16,336 nt of DNA from CAYMRB01 sp964392615. GTDB taxonomy: Bacteria > Planctomycetota > UBA8108. The position numbers were made by a program, and so were the translations under genes. Each line of letters opens with the position of its first letter. Position 1 is the stretch's first letter. The notes under the pieces are model-generated. The model was given only the letters and a program-made list of their open reading frames with translations, was not told the DNA's origin and ran no database searches. The stretch is from contig CAYMRB010000217.1 in NCBI GenBank assembly GCA_964392615.1, positions 1 to 16,336 of the forward strand. Reading direction: 5' to 3'. Below, one piece after another: positions 1 to 7,104 of this stretch.

Positions 1-108
1 GCGTCGGCGTCGGAGTCGGAGTCGGACTCGGACTCGGAGTCGGAGTCGGAGTCGGCGTCGGCGTCGGAGTCGGACTCGGAAGCGGAGTCGGAATCGGCGT
101 CGGGGATG
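1..108. repeat. GTCGGA/GTCGGC-type hexanucleotide tract
   Basis: About eighteen imperfect hexamers of the form GTCGGM (mostly GTCGGA, some GTCGGC, with GACTCGGA variants) fill the left edge and continue beyond it. All six frames are stop-free here. Frame 1 gives alternating Ser with Glu/Asp/Ala and keeps G or C at third codon positions, as in neighbouring genes. The opposite strand can give an Asp/Glu-Ser frame or a Thr-Pro frame. The tract is therefore either low-complexity coding sequence or a microsatellite; slippage could change its length. Confidence 0.85.
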
Positions 109-162
109 GGCTGTTCGAAGCCCTCGGTCCCGACTCCCCCCGGCCCGCCCGTGCCGGTATAA
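1..162 (+). CDS. Possible C-terminal tail of an upstream gene (partial, Ser/acidic repeat)
   Basis: Frame 1 is open from the window edge to a TAA at 160-162. It encodes about 34 residues of alternating Ser and Glu/Asp/Ala, then a short Pro-rich end (SKPSVPTPPGPPVPV). Third positions are almost all G or C, which suits this genome. The stop lies two bases before the ATG of the FHA gene, so the two could be translationally coupled. The rest of the gene is outside the window, so no function can be given. The alternative is a non-coding repeat; frame 3 is also open and runs directly into the FHA gene as a Val-Gly repeat. Confidence 0.3.
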   Translation, partial: ASASESESDSDSESESESASASESDSEAESESASGMGCSKPSVPTPPGPPVPV

Positions 163-163
163 T
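158..163 (+). promoter_or_regulatory. TATAAT hexamer directly before the FHA gene start
   Basis: A perfect -10 consensus TATAAT ends one base before the ATG at 165. No -35-like hexamer is seen about 17 bases upstream (the sequence is C-rich). Transcription from it would begin near 170, which would suit a leaderless message starting at the second in-frame ATG (171). It may equally be chance, since its TAA is also the stop of the frame-1 tail. Confidence 0.25.
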
Positions 164-164
164 C

Positions 165-1622
165 ATGGCCATGGCCATCGTTCGCGTAAGAAAGGGCAAG
201 GCCTCCGGCGCCGCGTATGCGGTGTATTCCGGTCGGCAGCCGACGACATTCGGTCGGGGCGAAGAATGCGACGCGCAGCTCGACGACGATCGCGCGTCCC
301 GCAAGCACGCGCGTATCCTCCTCGCGTTCGGCAGCTGGGTCGTGCAGGACCTCGGCTCGTCGAACGGCACGCTGGTGCGCGGCAAGCCGGTCGATAAGGC
401 GCGGCTCGAAGCCGAGACGCCGATACAGATCGGCAACACGCTGCTGACGTTCCACCCCGACGAGTTCGCGCCGCCTCCGGAGCGCGAGGTCTTCGGCACG
501 CGCCCGCTCGAATGCCTGCGCGAGGAGAGCAGCGTCATCGTCACGAAGGCGTACCAGGCAGCGTTCGATCGCGAGGTGCGAGTCGAGCAGCTCGCCGCCG
601 GGCGCACGCTGACGCCGGAGACCCTCGATGCGCTACGCCGCGCGATCGACGGTGACGAAGGCAGCGGCGCGGTCAGCAGCCTGCAGCATGGTCGGATCGA
701 TGCGTTCGTCCACGGCGACGTCGATGCCAAGCTGCCGTACGTCATCGTGCGCAGCGGATCGGGCGAGCTGCTGTCGACGCGCCTCGAGTCACTGCTGCGC
801 GAGGATCTGCCAGTGCGGCTCGCGGTCTTCCGTCAGGTGGCCGACGCACTGCTCGCACGCGACGAGCACCCGTGGCTGCGCGCGGCGTTTTCCACCCATC
901 AGGTGCGGCTGTGGATGGACGACGAGGGATACGTGCAGACGTCGATCGCGGCGGTCGACCTGGCCGCGCTCGCGAGCGGATGGGGGGGCAACCTGCCGCA
1001 CCTCGACGCGTACGTGCCGTACCTGGCTCCGGAGCTCGGCGACGGCCAGCCTCTCGAGGGACCGCTCGACGCGGCGGCGAGCGCGTACGGTCTCGGCGCG
1101 TTCGGGTACCACCTGCTGACCGGATCGCCGCCGATGGGCGCGGGTGGAACGAGGCAGATCCTCGCGAACCACCAGAGCCTGGCGCCCGCGTCCGCGAGCC
1201 TCGTCGAGGTCGATCTGCCCGACGAGATTTCGCGGCTGCTCGACAGCCTGCTCGCGAAGGAGCCGGCGGACCGTCCGACGCATCGCGGCGAGATCCTCGG
1301 CATCCTGGACTCGGTCGACACGTCGCCGGCCCTGGCGTCGCGCGATCTGGAAGCCTCCACGCCCGCGGCCCGCACCGCCTCGCCGCGACCGACGGCGAAG
1401 CCTGCCCCACGCCCCCCGCGCACGACCGTACGCGACGGCAACGGCCGCCCGGCGCGCAGCGATCCTGCACCGCGCGTCACCGCGACGGCGGAGCCGGAGG
1501 AGTCGGCCGTCGGTCTCGCGCGTCAGATTCTGACGCTGCCGCTGTGGATCATCGTGTGGACGGCGCTGTTCTTCGGCGGCCGAGTCCTGTCGAAGGTGCT
1601 GTTCGAGGCGTTCATGCCCTGA
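165..1622 (+). CDS. FHA domain / degenerate protein-kinase-like membrane protein
   Basis: 485 residues. Residues about 25-95 form a forkhead-associated (phosphothreonine-binding) domain: FGRGEECDAQL, the SRKHARI core and the DLGSSNGTLVRG loop match the conserved GR, SxxH and NG positions. Residues about 110-375 have the outline of a Ser/Thr kinase C-lobe: YLAPEL corresponds to the APE motif, then YGLGAFGYHLLTGSPP and LLAKEPADRPT (subdomains IX-XI). The HRD loop position reads RAA, the DFG position reads VDL, and no VAIK-type Lys is evident, so this looks like a pseudokinase. A Pro/Ala/Arg-rich linker (about 385-440) leads to one C-terminal membrane helix (about 455-475, LPLWIIVWTALFFGG), which predicts a tail-anchored cytoplasmic protein. 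A likely role is phosphopeptide-dependent scaffolding at the membrane; this is inference. No Shine-Dalgarno precedes ATG 165 or 171. The FHA call is secure; the pseudokinase call is good. Confidence 0.88.
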   Translation: MAMAIVRVRKGKASGAAYAVYSGRQPTTFGRGEECDAQLDDDRASRKHARILLAFGSWVVQDLGSSNGTLVRGKPVDKARLEAETPIQIGNTLLTFHPDEFAPPPEREVFGTRPLECLREESSVIVTKAYQAAFDREVRVEQLAAGRTLTPETLDALRRAIDGDEGSGAVSSLQHGRIDAFVHGDVDAKLPYVIVRSGSGELLSTRLESLLREDLPVRLAVFRQVADALLARDEHPWLRAAFSTHQVRLWMDDEGYVQTSIAAVDLAALASGWGGNLPHLDAYVPYLAPELGDGQPLEGPLDAAASAYGLGAFGYHLLTGSPPMGAGGTRQILANHQSLAPASASLVEVDLPDEISRLLDSLLAKEPADRPTHRGEILGILDSVDTSPALASRDLEASTPAARTASPRPTAKPAPRPPRTTVRDGNGRPARSDPAPRVTATAEPEESAVGLARQILTLPLWIIVWTALFFGGRVLSKVLFEAFMP

Positions 1623-1625
1623 CGG

Positions 1626-1656
1626 GCGCGGCCCGGCTCAGCAGCCCGGCCCGCGC
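1626..1656. terminator. GC-rich imperfect inverted repeat between convergent genes
   Basis: Only 15 bases separate the TGA of the FHA gene from the stop of the convergent sulfatase gene. This stretch and the first sulfatase codons can pair as a GC-rich stem with several bulges (GCGCGGCCCGGCT against AGCCCGGCCCGCGC). There is no T-run on either side, so intrinsic termination is only a possibility. Confidence 0.2.
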
Positions 1657-4600
1657 GGACAGCCCTCGATCTCCACGCATGCGCGGCCGAGCGCGTGGGG
1701 CGGCCCTCCCGTGAACAGGTAGTTCAACAGCGCGACCGCGTCGCTGAGATCGCTGCGAGCCGAGCCGTTCCAGTCGGTGAGCATCGTGCCGCCCTCGTCG
1801 TCGCACGGCAGCTCGGCGACGCCCAGGAACAGATAGTTCAACAGGCACACGCCGTCGGAGAGGTCGACGCGACCGTCCTGGTTGCAGTCGCCGGGCTGCT
1901 GCGGTTGCGCGGTGGGCGCCTCGCCGCGAGCGATGATCTGCAGACCGTTCACCGCGCCGCGGCCGGTGCTCGAGTCCATGCGAATCTCGAACGACGACGC
2001 GTCGAGATCGGCGAAGACGGCGACGTTCTCGTTGACGCCGCTGCCGGCCAGATTGAACTCACCCGCGAAGGTCGCGTTGTCGACCAGCGTCACCGTGCGT
2101 CCGGCGACGGTCATGCGGAACGTGCGATCGTTGCGGTCGGCATCGGCGTAGATGAAGAGATCGTAGCCTTCCGCCGTGAACTCCTCGCCGAGCCCCGAGA
2201 TCGCGATCGTGCCCTGGTCGTTCGGCCCGACGCCGTCGTCCGGCACGTCCCAGCTGATGTACGACGCCATCATGTCGCGATCGCCGCTCTGAGGAACCGC
2301 CGCGAAGTCGACACCGGAATTGCCGACGTAGGCGGAGCCGAGCGTCGAGCGCAGCGTCGCCGCGCTCGCGTCGCCGCGATCGTCGCGAAGCGGCACGACC
2401 ATCTGGAAGGGCCCGGCCGGGTCGAACGCGACGTTGTTCCAGTGCGGCCCCCCCACGGCGGCGATGCCCGCGACGTCGGCCCCGCGAACCGTGAAGTCCG
2501 CGACGGGCACCGCGTCGCTCTTGAACAGATTGACGCTGATCGACGGCGCGGCACCGACGACCGCGCACGCGCGCTCCGAATCGCGGCTCTCCTCGCCCTC
2601 CGCACCGAGCGACGTCACGACGACACAGGCGAGCGCATTCGGATCGAGCCCGTCGACGACGAACTCGAGCCCGTCGATCGGCTCACCGGTGAGTCGCGCC
2701 CTCGGCGCCGGAGCGGTGCGATAGACGTGGAACCCCGTCGGTGTCCTGCCGAGAGTCGGCGCGTCCCACGTCACGCGAAGGCTCGTCGCGCCAGCCGTCG
2801 TGGCGAGGACGTTCGGCGGCGGCAACAGCAGTCGCGAGAAGTCCTGCACGACGATCGGCACCTCGTCGCCCTCGTTCAACGCGATCGTGTCGCCGTCATG
2901 CTCGGAACGCTCCCCGTCCGAGTACGACGTTCCGGTCAGCTCGAAGGTCAAGCTCTCCCCCGGCCGCAGCCTCGGGAGCGTCGCGTCGACCTCGTCGAAC
3001 GAATCGATGAGCGCCTCCGCGAGGACGCGTACGACCTCGGGCTGCGACGCGGCCAGGTCCGTCGTCTCGGACAGGTCGCTCGCGAGATCGTAGAGAGTCC
3101 AGGTGCGCGTCGCGTAGTAGTAGATCGCCTTCCAATCGTCGATGCGGATCGAGCTGAACGGCTGGATGCCGGGACCGTTGCCGCCCCATTTGTGCGGATA
3201 ATGCCATGTCATCGGGCGCGGGCGTGCGAGCGAACGGTCGCCTGCGAGCAGCCCCGCCAGATCGACGCCGTCGATCGTCTCGGCCGGCGGCCCTTCGACG
3301 CCGGCGACTGCGAGCAGGGTCGGGAACAGGTCCTCGACGCGCACGGGGACGTCACAATGTACGCCGGCCGGAATCGGCAAGAGGTCGGGCTGTACCGTCG
3401 GACCGGTCAGCGTCTGGCCAGCCCAGCCGAAGATCAGCGGAATGCGAACGCCTCCCTCGAGAGCCGATCCCTTGCCGCTCGCCAGCGGCGCATTGTGGTG
3501 GTGTCGCTGCCACGGATCGTCGGGATCGGCGGTGTTGGCGCGCGCGCTCGCCGACAGGCCGCCGTGATCCGAAACGAAGACGATGAGCGTGTCGTCCTCG
3601 AGCCCGAGATTCAGCACGGTCCCCACCACATCGCCGAGGCTCTCATCCATCGACTCGAGCATGGCCGCGTAGTCGTCCTCCGGATTCGGCCGGTCGGCGT
3701 AGTTGCCGACGTACGCCGGATCGCCTTGCCCGCCGAGCGGCGTGTGCACGGCGTAGTGCGACAGGTGGAGGAAGAACGGATAGCCGTCGGCGTGCGCGGC
3801 GCGAATCGCGGCGGCGGCCTCGGTCGTCAGCGCGTTCGTGATGTACGCGCCCTGCCCGTGCGACTCCATGCTCGGATGCTCGGCGCCGAAGGGTCCGAAG
3901 TAGCGTCCGGCCGCGCCTTGACCGCGCGGGCTGCCGACGCCGCTGCCGCCGATGTTGACGTCGAAACCATGACGCGTCGGAGCGGCTCCGGCGCCGTGTC
4001 CGAAGTGCGCCTTGCCGACGTGAATCGTACGGTAGCCGGCATCATGCAGCAGGCGCGGCAGCGTCGCGAAGCCCGAGTTCGGCTGGAGACCGGACTGCTG
4101 CCAGACCGCCGAGCGCAGCGCACCGACCGCGCTCTCGCCGTGCCCGACCCAGTCGGTGACGCGAGTGCGCGCCGGGTTCATGCCGGTGATCATGCTGACG
4201 CGCGACGGCGAGCAAACCGGGCTCGATGCATAGGCCTGCGTGAAACGCATGCCGCGCGCGGCGAGCGACGCCATGTGCGGCGTGTTGTAGAGCGCGTTGA
4301 GCGGCGTGCGTTCGGTGTGGAAGGGTACCGACGTGTCCTGCCAGCCCATGTCGTCGACGACGAACAGGACGATGTTCGGGCCGTCTCCCGGCGGCGGCGG
4401 ATCGGGTGGGCCCGGCTCCTCTGGCGCGACGAAGCCGTTGGCGATGATCTGCAGACCGTTGACCGCCGCACGACCGGTGCTCGAAGCCACGTCGAGAGTG
4501 AACTCGGACGCGTCGAGATCCTCGAAGACGAAGAGGTTCGCGTCGGACCCGACACCCGCGGCGCGTCGAAACTCGCCGTCGAAGGTCGAGCTGTCGGCGC

Positions 4601-5111
4601 CAACGACGCTCCGGCCGCCCACCGTGACGGTGAACGTGCGATTGTTCACGTCGGCATCGCAGTACACGAACACGTCGTAGCCGGACGTCGTGAAGGCCTC
4701 CCCGAGTCCGCTGATCCGCATGCGGCCCTCGTCGTCGGGCGCGACACCGTCGCCCGGTGGGTCCCAGCTGACGTACTCGCTCATCAGGAGGCCGTCGGCA
4801 GACGCGACGGTCGTGCCGGAGTCACCGTTGTAGTACGAAGCGACCGTCGAGGTCACCGCGCCCGCAGCGCGCCCCTCGAAGTCGGAGAGCGCGATCGGGC
4901 CGAAGCCGGGCGAGCCGGTGATCGCCCCCGGCCCGCCGGGAACGAGCACGTTGTTCCAGCGCGGCAGGCGGACGGAGCCGGCCCACTCGGTATCCACGAG
5001 CACACCGCCGCTGTGGTAGAAGTTGATGCCGAGGGCGCTCGGCTCCTGGGCTCCGGCCATCGATGTGCCGAACGCGAACGACAAAGCAGCGAGGAGTGGT
5101 AGACGCATCAT
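1638..5111 (-). CDS. Secreted multidomain type I sulfatase with dockerin-like C-terminus
   Basis: 1157 residues, far longer than a typical 450-600-residue sulfatase. Order: signal peptide 1-21 (cleavage after AGA); a predicted beta-sandwich 27-226; a Pro linker; sulfatase core about 244-712; fibronectin III-like domain about 764-853; a second copy of the beta-sandwich 857-1063; and two dockerin-like calcium-loop repeats about 1072-1137 (GDCNQDGRVDLSDG and SARSDLSDAVALLNYLF). In the core, C300 of VCSPSR is the residue expected to become formylglycine. D253/D254, SDHGG (514-518) and GKAHFG (366-371) are the metal and active-site motifs. It should hydrolyse sulfate esters, probably on polysaccharides, outside the cytoplasm; the substrate is unknown. 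ATGATG starts at 5111 and 5108. The GAGAGG Shine-Dalgarno lies 3 bases before the first and 6 before the second, so Met2 is the likelier start. It is divergent from the next sulfatase. Confidence 0.92.
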   Translation of the reverse strand: MMRLPLLAALSFAFGTSMAGAQEPSALGINFYHSGGVLVDTEWAGSVRLPRWNNVLVPGGPGAITGSPGFGPIALSDFEGRAAGAVTSTVASYYNGDSGTTVASADGLLMSEYVSWDPPGDGVAPDDEGRMRISGLGEAFTTSGYDVFVYCDADVNNRTFTVTVGGRSVVGADSSTFDGEFRRAAGVGSDANLFVFEDLDASEFTLDVASSTGRAAVNGLQIIANGFVAPEEPGPPDPPPPGDGPNIVLFVVDDMGWQDTSVPFHTERTPLNALYNTPHMASLAARGMRFTQAYASSPVCSPSRVSMITGMNPARTRVTDWVGHGESAVGALRSAVWQQSGLQPNSGFATLPRLLHDAGYRTIHVGKAHFGHGAGAAPTRHGFDVNIGGSGVGSPRGQGAAGRYFGPFGAEHPSMESHGQGAYITNALTTEAAAAIRAAHADGYPFFLHLSHYAVHTPLGGQGDPAYVGNYADRPNPEDDYAAMLESMDESLGDVVGTVLNLGLEDDTLIVFVSDHGGLSASARANTADPDDPWQRHHHNAPLASGKGSALEGGVRIPLIFGWAGQTLTGPTVQPDLLPIPAGVHCDVPVRVEDLFPTLLAVAGVEGPPAETIDGVDLAGLLAGDRSLARPRPMTWHYPHKWGGNGPGIQPFSSIRIDDWKAIYYYATRTWTLYDLASDLSETTDLAASQPEVVRVLAEALIDSFDEVDATLPRLRPGESLTFELTGTSYSDGERSEHDGDTIALNEGDEVPIVVQDFSRLLLPPPNVLATTAGATSLRVTWDAPTLGRTPTGFHVYRTAPAPRARLTGEPIDGLEFVVDGLDPNALACVVVTSLGAEGEESRDSERACAVVGAAPSISVNLFKSDAVPVADFTVRGADVAGIAAVGGPHWNNVAFDPAGPFQMVVPLRDDRGDASAATLRSTLGSAYVGNSGVDFAAVPQSGDRDMMASYISWDVPDDGVGPNDQGTIAISGLGEEFTAEGYDLFIYADADRNDRTFRMTVAGRTVTLVDNATFAGEFNLAGSGVNENVAVFADLDASSFEIRMDSSTGRGAVNGLQIIARGEAPTAQPQQPGDCNQDGRVDLSDGVCLLNYLFLGVAELPCDDEGGTMLTDWNGSARSDLSDAVALLNYLFTGGPPHALGRACVEIEGCPRGPGC
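1701..1898 (-). other. Dockerin-like tandem repeat encoded at the sulfatase C-terminus
   Basis: Two roughly 22-residue calcium-loop/helix repeats, GDCNQDGRVDLSDGVCLLNY and then SARSDLSDAVALLNYLF, separated by a PCDDEGG segment. The second loop lacks the usual DxNxDG aspartates (DWNGSARSD), so its calcium binding may be weakened. The same module ends the FG-GAP protein (7926-8103). No cohesin-like partner is visible in the window. Confidence 0.75.
1923..2543 (-). repeat. Second copy of the sulfatase beta-sandwich domain (duplicate of 4434-5033)
   Basis: Encodes residues about 857-1063 of the large sulfatase. Both copies share WNNV, then YxSWDxPxDGVxPxDxG, ISGLGExFTxxGYD, DADxNxRTF, FxGEF, DLDAS and SSTGRxAVNGLQIIA. 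The DNA is also alike: the roughly 40 bases near 1930-1972 and 4443-4485 differ at few positions. This is an intragenic direct duplication about 2.5 kb apart. Confidence 0.85.
4434..5033 (-). repeat. First copy of the sulfatase beta-sandwich domain
   Basis: Encodes residues about 27-226, directly after the signal peptide, and is the partner of 1923-2543. The WNNV ... VNGLQII signature recurs in secreted proteins of planctomycetes and verrucomicrobia as I recall them. The function is unknown; carbohydrate binding is a guess from its place beside a catalytic core. Confidence 0.85.
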
Positions 5112-6636
5112 GACCCTCTCGACCCGGCTGGGGCTCCTTGGTGGGCCTCCATCCTACCCGCCGGCATGCAGATCGGACAGCGCCGCGGAGAGAGCGCTGG
5201 TCGACGGGCTGCTGTTCCGAGTGCTCGTCCCTGCCTTCGCGTTCGCGATCGCGATCGGCTCGACAGCGATCGCAGCGGCCGACTTGCCCGCGGTGGTCGT
5301 GATCGTGACCGACGATCAGGGCTACGCGGACATCAGCCTCAACCCGCATCACCCGAAGGAAGTCTCGACGCCGCACATGGACGCGTTCGCCAAGCACGGC
5401 ATCGTGTTCGCGCAAGCGTACACGAGCGGCTCGGTGTGCTCGCCGACGCGCGCCGGCCTGATGCTCGGCCGCTACCAGCAGCGCGTGGGCGTGTACTCCG
5501 CCGGCGACGGCGGCCGCGGTTTCGATCCGACGATTCCCCTCTTCCCGTCGTTCCTTCCGGACGCGTACGTCTCGGCGGCGATCGGCAAGTGGCACCTCGG
5601 GCTCGACGCGGACTACCCCGAGCTCAAGTGGCACGCGCTGCGCCGAGGATTCGACGAGTGCTACAAGTTCATGGGCCGCGGTGGGCACGACTACTTCGAT
5701 CTGCGCAAGGACGCGACGGGCAAGTTCCTCGGCCCGATCTATCGAGGTACGAAACGCATCGACGACAAGGGCTATCTGACCGACCGGCTGACCGAAGAGG
5801 CCGTGGCGTTCATCGATCGCCACAAATCGCGTCCGTTCTTTCTCTACCTCGCGTACAACGCGGTGCACGCGCCGGCCCAGGCGCCACGCGCGACCATCGA
5901 GCGGTACCGCCGCAAGTATCCGAAACTGTCCGAGCGGCGCGTCATCCTGATGGCGATGCTCGAGCATCTCGACGCGGGCGTCGGAGCCGTCGTCGCGAAG
6001 CTGAAGAAGGAGGGCCGATTCGACAACGCGATCGTGTTCCTGCTGACGGACAACGGCGGTGCGGCCGCGATGCAAGCGAACAACGCGCCGTTGCGCGGAT
6101 TCAAGAGCAGCCTGTACGAGGGCGGCATCCGCACGCCGTTCATCGTCAGCTGGCCCGCCCGATTCGAAGGCGGGCGCACGATCGACACGCCGGTCGTGTC
6201 GCTCGACATCCTGCCGACCGTGCTCGACGCCGTCGGGAAGCTCCCACGCGATACGGCAACCTTTGACGGCAAGAGCCTCCTGCCGCTCCTCACCGGCACG
6301 GCATCGACGCACCACGAGACCCTCTACTGGAGCGAGGGCGGCGACAGCGGCGAGTGGGCCGTGCGACGCGGCGACTGGAAGCTGCACGTCATCCGGAATC
6401 AGCGCCGGCTGACCCATCTGGGGAAGGACCCGGCGGAGGCGGTCGACGTCGCCTCCGAGCATCCGGACAAGGTCGCGGCGCTGACCGCGGCCTACGACGC
6501 GTGGCTCGAGCCGATGGCCGAGCCGATCACCGGCGGAAGCAAGCGCTGGAAGAAGCGGCCGGGAGACACGACGAAGGGCCGCCGAAAGGCGCGGCGCAAG
6601 AACCGCGGCAGCAGCGAAGGCGAGGCGAAGCGCTAG
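5110..6636 (+). CDS. Secreted or periplasmic type I sulfatase (arylsulfatase A-like)
   Basis: 508 residues from ATG 5110. The FGly-type motif is VCSPTRAG with C110; other active-site elements are VTDDQGYAD (D68/D69), GKWHLG (159-164), LLTDNGG (312-318) and K332 in RGFKSSLYEGGIRTPF. All expected residues are present, so the enzyme should be active on sulfate esters after formylglycine maturation. A hydrophobic segment (LVPAFAFAIAIGSTAIAAA) ends in an AxA-like site before the core, indicating export. The start is uncertain. ATG 5110 would leave about 35 residues before that segment and has AGGAG 13 bases upstream. GTG 5221 would begin at the hydrophobic stretch but lacks a clear Shine-Dalgarno. 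The frame is open upstream to 5023, inside the divergent gene. The last 35 residues are a Lys/Arg-rich tail (SKRWKKRPGDTTKGRRKARR) outside the usual sulfatase fold. Confidence 0.9.
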   Translation: MTLSTRLGLLGGPPSYPPACRSDSAAERALVDGLLFRVLVPAFAFAIAIGSTAIAAADLPAVVVIVTDDQGYADISLNPHHPKEVSTPHMDAFAKHGIVFAQAYTSGSVCSPTRAGLMLGRYQQRVGVYSAGDGGRGFDPTIPLFPSFLPDAYVSAAIGKWHLGLDADYPELKWHALRRGFDECYKFMGRGGHDYFDLRKDATGKFLGPIYRGTKRIDDKGYLTDRLTEEAVAFIDRHKSRPFFLYLAYNAVHAPAQAPRATIERYRRKYPKLSERRVILMAMLEHLDAGVGAVVAKLKKEGRFDNAIVFLLTDNGGAAAMQANNAPLRGFKSSLYEGGIRTPFIVSWPARFEGGRTIDTPVVSLDILPTVLDAVGKLPRDTATFDGKSLLPLLTGTASTHHETLYWSEGGDSGEWAVRRGDWKLHVIRNQRRLTHLGKDPAEAVDVASEHPDKVAALTAAYDAWLEPMAEPITGGSKRWKKRPGDTTKGRRKARRKNRGSSEGEAKR

Positions 6637-6727
6637 CAGCCGGCCGAAAGAAACCCGTACTTCCGAGGCGTCCATTGCATCTATCCCGCGGGACCGGGAG
6701 GATGGAGCGTCCCCGTCCATCAACAAT

Positions 6728-6731
6728 GAGG
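6728..6731 (+). promoter_or_regulatory. Shine-Dalgarno GAGG of the FG-GAP gene
   Basis: GAGG lies 7 bases before ATG 6739 and fixes that start, which also begins a good signal peptide. A small GATGGA/TCCATC hairpin (6701-6721) sits just upstream. Confidence 0.6.
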
Positions 6732-6738
6732 TTCGACC

Positions 6739-7083
6739 ATGAGAATCCGTGGTCTCGCTTTGCTATCTGCCTTCCTCGCGCTGCCCATGGCAGCCTCGGC
6801 GCAGTCGGAATTGCAGCTTCTCCCTCCGCTCGAGCGTCTCGATACCGTGTTCGCCCCCGAAGCCATCGAGCTCGCCGATATCGACGGTGATGCCGTACTC
6901 GATGCAGTCGTGGTCGGACGGCTGGAGGCGGCGTTCGCGTGCTACCGCGGAGTGGGCGACGGGTCTTTCGGCGAGGAGATCGCGAGGGGCCGCATGTACC
7001 TCGAGCCGATCGATCTCGTCGTGGACGACTTCAACGGAGACGGGCTGCCGGATATCGCCGGCATCAACGGCGCGTGTGGGTGA
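6739..7083 (+). pseudogene. Secreted FG-GAP propeller protein, N-terminal piece (ends at in-frame TGA)
   Basis: 114 residues. A signal peptide (MRIRGLALLSAFLALPMAAS, cleavage near SAQ) is followed by FG-GAP repeat 1 (ADIDGDAVLDAVVVG) and the start of repeat 2 (DDFNGDGLPDIAGING), then TGA at 7081-7083. The same frame continues past the stop for 370 codons without another lesion, and repeat 2 resumes immediately (NGRYYLSMVMGSETGTF). This is therefore the first part of one 485-codon gene interrupted by a single nonsense codon. Full FG-GAP propellers need several blades, so this piece alone should not fold. TGA ends other genes here (for example the FHA gene), so genome-wide recoding to Trp is excluded. 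A sequencing error, a recent mutation or readthrough remain possible. Confidence 0.75.
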
Positions 7084-7104
7084 AACGGTCGATACTATCT
7101 CTCC

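Noticed and set aside
1695..5102. A continuous 1135-codon open frame antisense to the large sulfatase
   Set aside because: Its Arg/Ala/Val-rich product shows no domains. Stops are rare opposite GC-rich coding sequence, and the minus-strand product is an unmistakable sulfatase.
4822..6726. A 634-codon open frame antisense to the second sulfatase
   Set aside because: Compositional shadow; the plus strand carries all sulfatase motifs, and the frame would also cut into the first sulfatase gene.
7081..7083. TGA as Trp in an alternative code, or as selenocysteine
   Set aside because: TGA is the normal stop of the FHA and GxxExxY genes and Trp is TGG throughout. FG-GAP proteins are not known selenoproteins and no clear SECIS-like hairpin was seen just downstream.
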